NCBI GenBank assembly: GCA_036426205.1
Contig: CM071586.1
Location: 11,020,905-11,084,904 of the forward strand
Direction of reading: 5' to 3'
DNA length: 64,000 nt
Source: Ascaphus truei
Lineage: Eukaryota; Chordata; Amphibia; Anura; Ascaphidae
The notes under the pieces were generated by a model. The model saw nothing but the letters and a program-made list of their open reading frames with translations. It ran no database searches and was not told the DNA's origin. A program made the position numbers and the translations under genes. Shown here piece after piece: positions 43,496 through 55,436 of the stretch (position 1 is the stretch's first letter; every line of letters begins with the position of its first letter).

Positions 43496-43700
43496 ATCTA
43501 TCTATATATACTACACACAAGGGAAACTCCCGCACCGCCACAATATGAACCACTTTGAGGTGCTTACTAGGTAAGGGATTGGAGTATACAGAAGAAAAGG
43601 AACCTAATATACTAGCACTCAGTCAAACTAAATGTATAATGATATTGTTAAAATACTTTATTGGTAAACAATGAAAATAAAAAAATGGGCTTTAAAATAA
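43496..43700 (-). repeat. Possible PLE terminal-repeat tail
   Basis: On the minus strand, CCAATAAAGTATTTTAACAA is followed by TTGACTGAGTGCTAG and, further on, GTGGCGGTGCGGGAG, wording I associate with PLE 3' ends in amphibian genomes. No hammerhead core is present and the call is tentative. Confidence 0.3.
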
Positions 43701-44903
43701 CAATATGTCAAACAGCACGGGACTGTGATCATTCGTAACTTAACAAGAGGTGGTTAAGTAGTGTGTACATATGGAGATCCTTGATAGATATTCAGGATCC
43801 GATGCTATGTATATAGCCTCCTATGTATATGGAGATAAGTCTGTGATGTATCCACCACATAGATGATGTCAGTCCTGATGTATGTTCTCAGAGCGTGTGT
43901 TGATAAGCGCTCTGAATCAAGGTGACATATATATGATATGTAAGTATAGCATCTAAGTGAAGCAAGGCAGGAATCAATGTGTGACCATCTGTAAATGTGT
44001 GTCCACTGAATAAATCCTAACCAAACACTAGAAGCTGCTTAATGTTGAGGAGGCACTCTATAAGTATAACCCATGGATCCTAATGGAACAAGTCTATAGG
44101 TAAGTACTCAATATAAGGATTAATGCAAACACCCTTGATAGTGTACCTAAGACAGCGTTATAGCCCTGGTAGTGTATACAAACAATGGCTTGGCTACGGG
44201 GCTAGTGAAGGGAATACTTGTGCATCCTTAGTGTAGTCATAGGCAGCTATCCGTGTATATCCTCTGCACAGCATATATATTGGCTGCAATGGTATAGAAA
44301 GCGTATATCATTCATCCATACAGACCCCCATGAAAAGGGAAATGTGGGTTGGTAAATGCATACACCCATATACTGCCAGACTATGTAGGAGGTATGGACA
44401 GGTAATGATATAGATCTTCAACATGCGGTAGATATAGTTGCAGTGGTAAGTGTATTGTATACCAATATCCATATACACCCAGCCAGTCAGGGAAGTGTTA
44501 AAGGGTCATCTGCAATAGAAACACTCCTGAATGACTGATCCGTGAGGTTATTCATGGACAGAGATCTTTAAGGGATATGGCCCCTTTAAATCCCGTCAGC
44601 CCAAATAGCACATAGCAATAATGTTTGTCCAGCAGGAGATCCTCAATAGGATAATAGTTTCAAATGATATGGGCTAATTGTGCTATGGGTCACTTGGAGG
44701 ATCAGTTAATTGGTGCTTCTAACAAACCAGCATGCAAACAGCTGATTGAGGCAGAGCCCTGGCGGCAGGTAGCTATCACGTGGTGAGGTATTGTATAAAC
44801 TGATAGCCCCCACGGACCCCCTATCCAGCAGGTAAGTGCTAGATCACACACTTAAAACAGATGGGACACATACATGGATATCTGGCAATGCAGTGTCCCC
44901 TAC
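43701..44903. other. No recognised feature
   Basis: AT-rich sequence containing many TATATGGA/GTATAC-like words, without a tandem period that I can define and without coding frames. Confidence 0.3.
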
Positions 44904-45020
44904 ATCAGCGCTGATCATTAGTATATCAGCGCTGATCATTAGTACATCAGCGCTGATCATTAGTATATCAGCGCTGATCATTAGTACATCAGCGCTGATC
45001 ATTAGTATATCAGCGCTGAT
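44904..45020. repeat. 21-bp tandem array built on a perfect 12-bp palindrome
   Basis: Five full units plus one partial. Each has the palindrome ATCAGCGCTGAT followed by CATTAGTAT or CATTAGTAC. The last base alternates T, C, T, C, T, giving a 42-bp higher-order period. The six palindromes start at 44904, 44925, 44946, 44967, 44988 and 45009. Confidence 0.95.
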
Positions 45021-45389
45021 GTGCTCGAGGACAAGCCTAACTGTGTGGTAGAGCGAGGACGGCCCCTATAATACTGTAAGATCCTACAGTGTAATTCTCA
45101 CACGTAGGAGCAAAGTTTCACACCACACGCGGGGCGCTGAGAGTACCGCAGCTTGGAACAGCGCCAACAATGCTGCATTCCAATGAAAATGCTTCCCGCG
45201 TGTTAGAGTAGGTGAGTTGCCAAATATACTATATATACTGTATGAAATGTTTGTGGTGTTTTCTGTGGTGTTGTGCGTTTTGTGATTGGTTGCCGCCCGC
45301 CCACAGCTTTCGCTCTCATTTGCCGCCGGGGTGGTGTGACGTCACGGGCAGGGCGTGAGCCTCACACCGCGTGCGCCGCCCCAGCAGTT

Positions 45390-45840
45390 TCCTGGCTCTC
45401 CCCCTTCCCCCGGCTCTCTCCGGCCCTCCCTTCCCAAGTGCTCCCCCCAGAGCCCATTCTCCCTTCCCCGGCGCTATCCCTTCCCCGGCGCTCCCCCTTA
45501 GAGCCCGTCCCCCCCCCCCAGCCCCCCCCCCCTTCCCCCGGCCTTTCCCGGACCCCCCCCCCCCCCCCCCCCCCCCTCGACCCCCCCCCCCCGCCCCCCA
45601 GAGCCCACTCTCCCTTCCCCGGCGCTTTCCCTTCCCCCGGCTATTTCCGGATCTCCCTTACCCGGCGCTCTCCCCCAGACCCCGCTCTCCCTTACCCGGT
45701 GCTCTCCCTTCCCCAGCCCTTCCCCCAAAGCCCGCTCCCCTGGCTCTCCCTTCCCCCGATCTCCCCCAGATCTTGCTCACAGCCGCACTCAGTGCTGCTT
45801 CCTGCCCTCCCGCTACCTGCATGGCTCCGCCGCCTGAGGT
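45390..45840. repeat. C-rich low-complexity tract
   Basis: CCCTTCCCCGGCGCTCTCCC-type sequence with C homopolymers near 45540-45595. The proline-rich frames (up to 318 codons from 45371) are low-complexity artefacts. Confidence 0.85.
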
Positions 45841-45889
45841 ATGGGGGGGGGGGGAGATGCAGGGGGGAAACATGCGACATGCCATTCAC

Positions 45890-46455
45890 AAACCCACCCA
45901 CCCGGTCACTAACCCACCCACCCAGTCACCCAAACTGTCACTAACCCACCCAGTCACCCACACAGTCACTAACCCACCCACCCAGTCACTAACTCACCCA
46001 CCCACACACCCAGTCACTCACCCACTCAGTCACCCACCCACTCACTCAGTCACCCACCCACCCACTCAGTCACCCACCCACCCACTCAGTCACCCACCCA
46101 CACAGTCACTGTCACCCACCCACATAGTCACTGTCAAGTCACTATCACCCACTCACTCAGTCACCCACCCACTCAGTCACCCACCCAGTCACTGCCACCC
46201 ACCCATACAGTCACTGTCCCCCACCCACATAGTCACTGTCAAGTCACTGTCACCCACTCACTCAGTCACCCACCCACTCAGTCACCCACTCAGTCACCCA
46301 CCCAGTCACTGCCACCCACCCACATAGTCACTGTCACCCACCCACATAGTCACTGTCAAGTCACTGTCACCCACTCAGTCACCCAGTCACGCAGTCACTG
46401 TCACCCACCCACATAGTCACTGTCACCCACTCAGTCACCCAGTCACGCAGTCACC
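45890..46455. repeat. CACTCAGTCACCCACC minisatellite
   Basis: Tandem units of 12-17 bp made of CCCAC and AGTCAC words, with TGTCAAGTCACTGTC inserts in the right half. About 35-40 units. Confidence 0.9.
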
Positions 46456-46799
46456 TGTCTTTTGTTGAAAATATAAAAATAAACAGTTTGCTTTGTGTAT
46501 TGTGTTTTCTGGTCATAAGAAACACTAAGTCAAAGTGCGACAAAAATTTTTTCGTGGTGGTGCGCTATGGGTTTCGGAGGGGGGGATGCCATGTCTTTCA
46601 TTTCCTGGGACCCATGATTCGGTTGGCGGCCTGTCCCACGCCACACGGCGGACGCACGCCCACAGTAAGTCAGCTGCATCACCCAACCCCGTCACACACC
46701 GCACACAAAGTCAGCCGCCGCAGAGATATCCACCCGCCCGCCCCCGCAGCGCGCCGCTGCCCCGTCACACACCGCACCAAAAGTCGCCGCAGTGATAAC

Positions 46800-47310
46800 C
46801 GTCACTAACCCCCCCGCCGCCGGACAGCCCTGAAGGCGGGGGGAGGGGGGAATCACAACCCTCCCATCCCCCCACAGAGCCGCCCACGGCGAGCTCTGAA
46901 TGGGGGGGGAAATCACAACCAACCCGCCCCCCCAGTGAGCCGCTGCTGCCGACCTGTGAAGGGGGGGGAATCCCAACCAAATGGACTGCCGCCGGTGAGC
47001 TTTGAAGGGGGGGGGGGAATTGGAGATGTGAAGGGGGGGGGGGGAAATCGCACATGTGAACGCGGGGGGAACACAACTGTGAAGGGGTGGACAGAGCTGT
47101 GAAGGGGGGAAAACTGAGCGTGAAACGGGGGGTGGGGAAAGCTGGAACAGGGGGGGACCGGGCTGTGAACGGGGGTGGGGGAACAGCTGTGAACAGGGGG
47201 GGACCGGGCTGTGAACGGGGGTGGAGGAACACACCTGTCAGGGGGGTGGGGGGGGAATCACTGATGTGAAGGGGGGGGCAGAGCTGTGAAGGGGGGGAGG
47301 GAACTACTAT
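46800..47310. repeat. G-rich imperfect repeat (CTGTGAAGGGGGGG type)
   Basis: Units of AGCTGTGAAGGGGGGG and GAACAGGGGGGGACCGGGC recur with variable G-run length, in the opposite sense to the C-rich tracts elsewhere. No gene. Confidence 0.75.
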
Positions 47311-50300
47311 TTCTCACTGTCATGGGAGACCAGTACTTTTAACACCTTTAACTACCGGGATTAATTCACTAGGCAGAACAAGGTAGTGGAATAAAATGAG
47401 GTTTATTCTGGTGAGACCAGCAGGCACAAATGATACACAAAATACAGTAAATAGACCATTAACTGGAGCTCTGGGGGGGGGGAGTCTCTAGGCTCACTAG
47501 GTGCTGGGTGTCTGCTTCAGAATGTTTACCTTGCCCACTCCATGTCCAGGAACTTTTCAGGAAAGGTAAACCTAGTGTAACAGTGTTTCCCCCACCCTCT
47601 GGGAGATTCCCCTGTTTCCAGGTGTATGGTGCTGGCTACCTGCTGGTTCACAGGATGCTGAGCTTTCCACTGTTATCATTGGGGAAGACAGGACAGGCTT
47701 CTGGGTAGATTACTGATCTTTATCTCACATAGTACAGCACCTCCATCTGCTGCAGGCTCCAGGGATATGGAGACAATCCCTGCAGGAGAACGTACTTCCA
47801 CTCCCCCAGATAGATTGCACACCAGGCAGGCGTATAGTTAACTGGAACCCTTTATTGTCTCTCTGCATACACAGCAACACAACTTGTATCTGCTCCAACG
47901 CAGTCAAAGGATGGTCCCTGGACATCCACCCCAGGCTAAGGGCACCCGGGTCAGTCCTTGCTCTTCCCTGACTCCCTAATAGAGTCAGGGGTAAGGTATC
48001 ACTCCTCACTCCTCCAAGGGGAGGGGACAGTAGGTGCCAGGTCCCTGCAAACCTCTGCGTGACTTCAAGCCTCTCTCAGGGGGAGAGGCACTACTAAATT
48101 TAGGTGTGCAACCCCTTAAGTCCTGGAGGGGAAGGTCCAAGGTGTGAGCCCAGGATTGAGCAGAACACAGGCTTTAGCCCGCCTCCTCTTCTGTCACTCA
48201 AGGCAGCTGCTTACTGTGGGGAAAACCCAGGATTATTGGTCCTAACACTGCCTGTACTGTTACCAGGGTTTGCATGTCAGGGATGGTAGACTGGTAGCCA
48301 ATCCAGATATGGCTACATTAGCTATACCCGCTAACCGCGAGCAAGGGAAAAGCTGGAACTTGGCCGCAATCTCAGAACTTATCCTCAGCTAAGCTAGGCT
48401 TCACCGGCAACTCTGTGCCGAGTGTTTTGCTATTCGGAGCAAAGCACTTTTAAAAAGTCCGTCAGCACTTCACCGGACCAAGCTCAAGATCGTATGGTTC
48501 TCTGATTGGCCAGTCCCCTTACATAGACCTCAGTGTTCTATGTTCAACATGGAGAAGGGGCTGGCGACCAATCAGAGAACGGATCGTAGCTGTACCAGCC
48601 AATCAGCCGATCGTAGCTGTATCGCCAGGCTGTACACAATAGAGGAGGGGGTGTGTTAGGATGCCGGCAAGGGAAAGTTTCCGGACCCGGTACTCCACCA
48701 TTCCCCGCTCACCAAATGTTCTATCATCTCTCGACTTCACTTTTCCCCTTTGATCCCATTTCTCTATGCAGACATCCTGGCTACCTCCTCATACGCAAGC
48801 CTGCCATCTCTCTTCCTGGCTAATTCAATGTAACATGCTGGGCAGCTCTCCACCAGGTTCGGCAGAACAAGTTGCATCCCGGAGGACTGCCATTGATCTC
48901 CAGACCTGGTATTCCGCCTTTCCCCTCTGACCAAATGCTATTCCCACCTCTGGGCATCCTCTGGTTGCTTTGAACTCTGATGTCCAGCAGACTTACCGGC
49001 GCCTATGGGTTATCTCGGGCCGCCTGTTTGGACATCAGTTCCGAATGTAAAAAGCACATAACATTATATTAAAGTATATTTTAATACATTTCTGAGTCTC
49101 TGGGTACAGGGGACAGAAAAGGAAAAATATTTCAGTTTTATTTCCACCTGCCTTATTCCCCACACACTTTCCCTTGGACTCTGAGTCCCCCCTAACCATA
49201 TATACGGTTGGGGCACCCACAAACTTTATACTGGTTGTGGGTCCCCTTGGCACTAGCTGGGGTACCCCCCTTAACCTAGAGATTCCCTCAGCTACAGGAA
49301 TACATGTTTTATCCCTGTGCCTCATTCTCCTTTCTGGGCTGTGCTGAAGCAGGGTACCCTAGTGGTGAGTGTCAGGCATCAGGGTACATTTATAGGGAAA
49401 CCGACAACTACGGGCCCCAACCTCCTAGGCATATTCTGTCAACGGTTCCTCCGCAAAACCCCCCTTGAAACTCATACCCTAACAATCCCTGCATGACTGC
49501 ACGCTCGGAAAGGGAAAAACACAACAAATACTTTTATTACACACAGTATATTGGAATGGTACATTGTTACTGGGCCCAAGAGCTGACTCTCTGGAACCCT
49601 TATACATGGATCAGGAGCAACCAAAACAGGCTTGACCTTTATTAGAGAGCCTGGTTACCCCCTCCCGTCACATCTTTCTAAGAACATTCTGGCATTAGCA
49701 TTAGCAGCTCCCATTTTCCAAGAAATTACCTTAATTTGATTAAAGCTTCAACACCTCTTCCTTTACATGAACATAGAGAAATGTATGAAAAACCCTTTCT
49801 GAGCATGACCCTTAATGTATGGGCAGAGGGATTGTAGTATAGAATGAGATCTGCTGCACTCCTCGCAGTAAACCATCTGAACTCGATCTTATACTGTATT
49901 ATCTGTAACTCACAACAGAGTGCTCCTGAAAACATACCTAATGTTATAACTAATATAGCATTTGTATCTCTATCACCTCCAATAACAGTTATTATCCTGG
50001 CCCACAAGGTAAAGAAGCTACTCTTGATTTCTTCTCCTCAGTTTCAACACTGCCAACCAGCTCAGCGAGCTACACACTCCAACCTTTTGGGGAGGCTTTC
50101 AGAGGATGAGACTGGTACTGTAGTCACGTGGCAACAACCCCTTAAATAACCTAGCCCTCCCTCCTCCCACCCATGGCATCAATGCAAGGTAGTCTGACCA
50201 AGGGTCAGGCTCCCTTCCCCTTATTTGGTCAGGGTTCCCTGTACTTAAGTGTCTTGCCACAATAAGCAATCCATTTTGCGGCGTATATCTGATTTTTCTG

Positions 50301-50789
50301 CATACTGAAAATACCTTTGTGTGGAAGGAATCTGCTACTTCTTTGTGGTGCAGTTTAATTCATATAGGAAGCTGAAACTTACAGGGTTAGCAGAAACTAC
50401 TGAACAAAGTAGGGAATAAAATCATGCAGTAAATGTAATTTCTCCACACATAACCAGCTGCACCCAGCATGCTGAATTAAACAATCTGTCATTTCTCCTC
50501 CTTTATACCGATGGAGTACGATTCAGTTGAACCCTGCGTCACTTGGGAGTGAGTGGACCATGGCCCAAGTGCGGCTGTGATCGCAGCCAAGTGCAGCGCA
50601 GGGGGAATTTCCCATAGGGATTAACACAGCAGGGGTCCCTGATTCTGAATGGGACTCCCGCTGTATTAATCCTACCTGGCCACCGCAGCCTGTAAGAGCT
50701 GCGCCGAGAGATCAGAGACAAGCGATCCTTCTCTCTCTGGGGCCTATTCAGGCAGTTCTGATGAGATGTATACATAATTTGACCTCCCA
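47311..50789. other. No gene or element that I can name
   Basis: This 3.5-kb stretch has only short, domain-free frames (longest about 100 codons, at 49035 and 49844). Near 47395-47415 and 47840-47860 are TTTATT-type words (AATAAA on the minus strand) beside CAGGCACAAATG and ACACAGCAACAC, which could mark old LTR ends, but there is no paired repeat. Confidence 0.3.
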
Positions 50790-50833
50790 CCTTGAGAAAG
50801 CGCTGGTCCCCTTACGGGCGAAACGTACGTCGG
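50790..50833 (+). ncRNA. Hammerhead-like motif, U3-A8 type
   Basis: Core UUGAGAA, a long stem II region ending ACGGGC, then GAAACGUACGUC. The eight-base ACGUACGU is self-complementary (stem III). Stem I is short (CC/GG). Downstream TGACGTCA and GTGGAGGAGGCAG words resemble the sequence after the motif at 11089. Confidence 0.45.
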
Positions 50834-51785
50834 CATGACGTCATCGCGTTGACGTCGTGGAGGAGGCAGTAATCGGGTGAGATCAGTCCTTGTATTGGGA
50901 AGTTGCGAGCTATGTACTACACAGCTAATACATACTGATCTGGATCACTATTAACGTGTTGGTGTCCTGCTGTGTATTAGAACTGCGGGTTACCTAATAG
51001 TTACTATGCACGGATGTATCTAGATTAGAAACATGTGTAGATACCCTGCTGTGTGAGTGATCAGGTCTGTGCAGCATATTTCTTTCTCTGACGGCTTGTG
51101 GAGAAGCATTGTGCGACAGGCTCTGTGGGAGTACCCAAACAGAGCTAAAGTGATAATTGAGTGTTTGGTTGCATCTGGAAGCCCACGTTTTGTTACTGTG
51201 GTATTAACCTTACACCTTAGCCTGCACACATAAAGGTACCATCGAGAGTAGAGACTAACTCAGTATTATTAACCATTTGTGTGCTGAGTGAACCTACTCC
51301 TGATTTAGATGGTAACTGCTCCTGATCGCTACACATGTGACTGTCACCCGTTACATTTTAATTGTTTTTAAAGTTGGTTTAGAGCATGCGCTTTATGTTG
51401 TGTGTCATTTTGTATATTAATAAATGATTTATTATTTTTGCCACATGGCTTTTAGTGGCAATTGTCCTCTCACAGTGTTGGGAGCGATTGCTTACCTGTA
51501 CCGAATGGCTAACTGAACCACACTTATATATCTGGTATTTATACCTTGTAATTTACTCCTAGCCTAGTGTGCAGCCAGTGAGGATCTTTGAGGAGGATTC
51601 TGTGCCTCCTTTTGTATGTTTCTGTCTCTTCAGTTCTGATGAGATCACTGCCGTGGCGATCGCCGTGGCATGTTCCTACTTCACGGGCTGACATTTGTGT
51701 TATCACATTAAGGGAGTTATCGCAAGTCAGATGCCGTTTGGTAGAAAATTGCCATACAGATTGAGCTAGCAGTTTCTTTTTCAGA
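50834..51785. other. Probable PLE terminal-repeat sequence, no gene
   Basis: AT-rich, with ATTAATAAATGATTTATTA near 51417, a plausible polyadenylation region following the hammerhead-like motif. No RT or endonuclease motif is visible. Confidence 0.35.
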
Positions 51786-51789
51786 GTTC

Positions 51790-53262
51790 TGCCTGTGCGA
51801 GCTCCCTGCAGTATGTAAGAGCTGCTCCCTGCAGTATGTAAGAGCTGCGAGCCCTGCTCGCCTGCAGTATGTAGCGGCTGCTCCCGCTAGTTAATGTGTC
51901 CGAGCTGCTCCCTGCAGTATTTGAGCTGCTCCCTCAGCATAAGTAAGAGCTGCTTCTCAGTATGTATTAAGAGCTGCTCCCGTGTGCATCTTGTAAGAGC
52001 TGCTCCCTGCAGTATGTAGAGACTGGCCCCGCAGTATTGTAGAGCTGCTCCCTGCAGTATGTAGAGCTTCTCCCTGCAGATGTAAGAGCTGCTCCCTGCA
52101 GTATGTAAGAGCGTCTCCTGCATGTAGAGCGTGCTCTCCCTGCAGTATGTAAGAGCTGCTCCCTGCAGTATATTCTGAGTAGAGCTGCTCCCTGTAGTAC
52201 ATTCAGTGTGCGAGCATGCTCCCTGCAGATGTGCGAGCTGCTCCCTGCATATGTAAAGTCTCCGCTTCAGTATGCGAGCTGCTCCTCGCAGTATGTAAGA
52301 GAGCTCTCCCTTTCAGTATGTACACAGCTGCTCCCCTGCAATGTACACTGCTGCTGTCCCATTAACAGCTGCTTCTTCTCCCTGCAATGTAACAGCTGCT
52401 CTCCTGCAGTATGTGTAGAGCTGCTCCTCCTGCAGTATTGTCACGCTGCTCCCTGCAGTATGTAAGAGCTCTCCCTGCAGTATGTAAGAGCTGCTCCCTG
52501 CAGTATGTAAGAGCTGCTCCCTGCAGTATGTAAGAGCTGCTCCCTGCAGTTATGCAAGAGCTGCTCCCTGCAGTATGTAACAGCTGCTCCCTGCAGTATG
52601 TAAGAGCTGCTCCCTGCAGTATGTAACAGCTGCTCCCTGCAGTATGTAAGAGCTCTCCCGCATGACAGAGCTGCTCCCTCAGTATGCAAGACTGCTCCTC
52701 CCTGCAGTATGTAAGATTGCTCCCTTGCAGTATGTAGAGCTGCTCCCCTGCAGTTGTAGAGCTGCTCCTGCAGTATGTGAGAGGTGCTCCCTGCAGTATG
52801 TGAGAGCTGCTCCCACATGCTCCCTGCAGTATGCAAGAGCTGCTCCCTGCAGTCATCGACCTCCCGCAGTAGCAAGAGCTGCTCTGCATGCAAGTCTTCT
52901 GCAGTAAGTAGCTGCTCCCTGCAGTATGCAGAGCTGCTCCCTGCAGTATGTAAATAGAGCTGCTCCCTGCAGTATGAAGAGCTGCTGCCTGCAGTATGTA
53001 AAGAGCTGTCCCTGCAGTATGTAAGAGCTGCTCCCTGGCAGTATGTAAGAGGAGCTGTCCCTGCAGTATGTAGCGAGTCTGCTCCCTCAGTATGTAAGAG
53101 CTGCTCCCTGTGCAGTTATGTGCGAGCTGCTCCCGCAGTATTACGAGCTTCTCCCTGCAGTTATGTAAGTAGCTGCTGCCTGCAGTATTGTAAGAGCTGC
53201 TCCCCTGCAGTATGTAAGAGCTGCTCGCATATTGAAGAGCTGCTCCTGCACAGCTCTTACAG
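51790..53262. repeat. 23-bp minisatellite, first block (about 64 units)
   Basis: The unit contains GAGCTGCTCCC, CTGCAG and TATGTAA in a 23-bp period. Clean runs (for example 52470-52640) alternate with stretches carrying many indels. On the minus strand the unit has no stop in any frame. Confidence 0.9.
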
Positions 53263-53281
53263 GCGATCAAGTTATTAACTA

Positions 53282-55436
53282 CTAGCTGATATACCCGGCG
53301 TTGCCCGGATTTAATTTTCTCGCTCCCCCTCTGCTCTCTCCCCTACCCCCCGTTCACATGCTCCATTCCCCCTCCCCTCATTCCCACTACCGTTCCCCCC
53401 CCCCCCTTAACAGCGCCATCCCCCCACCCCCCCTCATTCGAGCTCTGTCCCCCCCTTCACACACAGCGCCACACATCACTCTCCCTCCACTCTCCTGCAC
53501 CTCACATCACTGTCCCCCCTGCACCTACATCACTGTCCCCCCCTGCACCTCACATAGACCCCCCCTCCCCTGCACCTCACATCACTGTCCCCCCCTACAC
53601 CTTACATCACTGTCCCCCCTGCACCTGACAGCACCCCCTCTCCCCCCTGCACCCCACAAGCCTGTCCCCCCCTTCCCTCACAGCACATGTCCCCCTGCAC
53701 CCACACACTTCTCTACCCTACACCCACACCCACCACACTCCTCCCCCCCCCTGCACCCCACAGCACTCTCCCCCTCCTGCACCCCACAGCACTCTCCCCC
53801 TCCTGCACCCCACAGCACTCTCCCCCTCCTGCACCCCACAGCACTCTCCCCCTCCTGCACCCCACAGCACTCTCCCCCCCCCTGCACCCCACAGCACTCT
53901 CCCCCCTGCACCCCACAGTCCGTCTCCCCCTCCTGCACCCCCACATCACTCTCTCCCCCTCACCCCTAGTCACCTCGCCCACCCTGCCCTTACATCCTTA
54001 CCATATACACTGCCCCCGCCCCCGCCCCAGGAAACCTCACCTCACACCCGCCCCCCTACCCACCTACATCACTGTCCCCCATGCACCTACAGCACTCTCC
54101 CCCCCTGCACCCCACAGCACCTCCCCCCCCCCCTGCACCCCACAGCACTGTCCCCCCTGCACCCCACAGCACTGTCCCCCCTTCACCTCACAGCACTATC
54201 CCCCCTGCACCCCACAGCACTCTCCCCCCCTGCACCCCAGCACACTCCCTCCCCCCCCCTGCACCCCACAAGCACACTCCCCCCCTGTACCCCGCAACCT
54301 CCTCTCCCCCTTCTGTCTCACCCCACAGTCACTCTCCCCCCTGCACCTCACAGCGACTCTCCCCCCCTGCACCCCCACGAGCACTTCCCCCTGCACCCAT
54401 AGCATGCACTCAGTCACTCTCCCCCTCCCCCCGCACACACATCACTCTCCCCCCCTGCACCCCACAGCACTATCCCCCCTGCACCCCACAGATTCCTCCT
54501 CCCCTTCCCCCCACAGCCTCTCCCCCCCAGCACCCCACGCATTCCCACCCCCCCCCCCTTCATGCGCCCCTCCCCACCCACCTACACGTCTCCCAATGCT
54601 AACCCACAGGATCACCTTCCCCCCTCCTGCCCCCCCACTCTCCTTCACACCACTCACTCTCCCCCCCTCCCCCCCCCCCTGCAATCTCTCAGCGCCTCGC
54701 CTTCACCCCACGCCCTAGCCTCCTCCTTTCCCCGCCGCTTCCCTGCACCTCACCCCGCTCCTCCCTCCCGCCCCACCTCCCACTACCTCTTCCCCGTTCC
54801 TCCCCCCCGGCCTGCACACCCCCCGCCCTTTACGGCCCTCCTTCCCCCCCTCCATCGCCCTCCCACCCCAGCCCCCACCCGTCTGCACTCCGCCCCGGCT
54901 TGCACCCACCGCAGCCCCCATTGCACCTTCGCCCCCCCCCTCCTCCCTCCGCCCAGTCACCCCTGTCCCCCCTCCGTCCCCCCTTTACCCCCCCACAGTC
55001 ACTCAACCCCCCCCTCCTTCCAGCACCCCACGCACTCTCTCCCCTCTCACCTCACAGCACTCTTACCTTTTTTCCCCCCCTGCACCCCAGAGGCACTTCC
55101 CCTGCACCCCACTAGCCTCTCCCCCCCCCTTCACCCACATAGCCTCTCCCCCCCCTGCACCCCCACAGCACCTCCCCCCCTGCACCCCACAGCACTACGC
55201 CCCCGCACCCACATGCACTCTCCCCCTCACCTCCGCACACAATTCGTCCTCCCCTGCACCCCACAGCACTCTCCCCTCTGCACCCCCTCCCCCTTTCACC
55301 CCACAGCACTCTCCCCCCTTTGCAACCTTCACCCCACAGGCACTCTCGCGCCCCTGCACCCCACACCATCTCCGGGTCTCCCCCCCTGAAACCCCAACAG
55401 CGCCTCCCCCCCCTTCAGCCAACATCACTCTGCTAC
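53282..55436 (-). mobile_element. Helitron-like 3' end with 26-bp C-rich minisatellite (first copy)
   Basis: CTAG at 53282-53285 with A before it (T after CTAG on the element strand), then a CCGGGCAACGCCGGG hairpin in reverse sense. The interior is a 26-bp C-rich minisatellite. The element is cut at 55436, where 23-bp minisatellite resumes. The same interior continues in the second copy, so this end is a junction and not a natural 5' end. Confidence 0.55.
53480..55400. repeat. 26-bp C-rich minisatellite (first block)
   Basis: Units of CACTCTCCCCCTCC and TGCACCCCACAG, near-perfect at 53760-53880 and more diverged elsewhere. Proline-rich frames of up to 343 codons are by-products of a stop-poor repeat. 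Confidence 0.9.

Noticed and set aside
44836..45051. 71-codon frame with repeated ISALIIS.
   Set aside because: 21 bp is a multiple of three, so the tandem array yields a repeat peptide by chance; no start context or domain.
45371..46327. 318-codon proline/threonine-rich frame.
   Set aside because: It covers a C-rich tract and the CACTCAGTCACCCACC minisatellite; it is stop-poor by composition only.
52470..52640. CRISPR-like regular array.
   Set aside because: The 23-bp units are directly adjacent with no variable spacers, and the genome is eukaryotic.
53301..55389. Long proline/histidine-rich frames that could pass for a mucin-like or extensin-like gene.
   Set aside because: Each residue repeat equals the 26-bp DNA period, and frames shift freely with indels.
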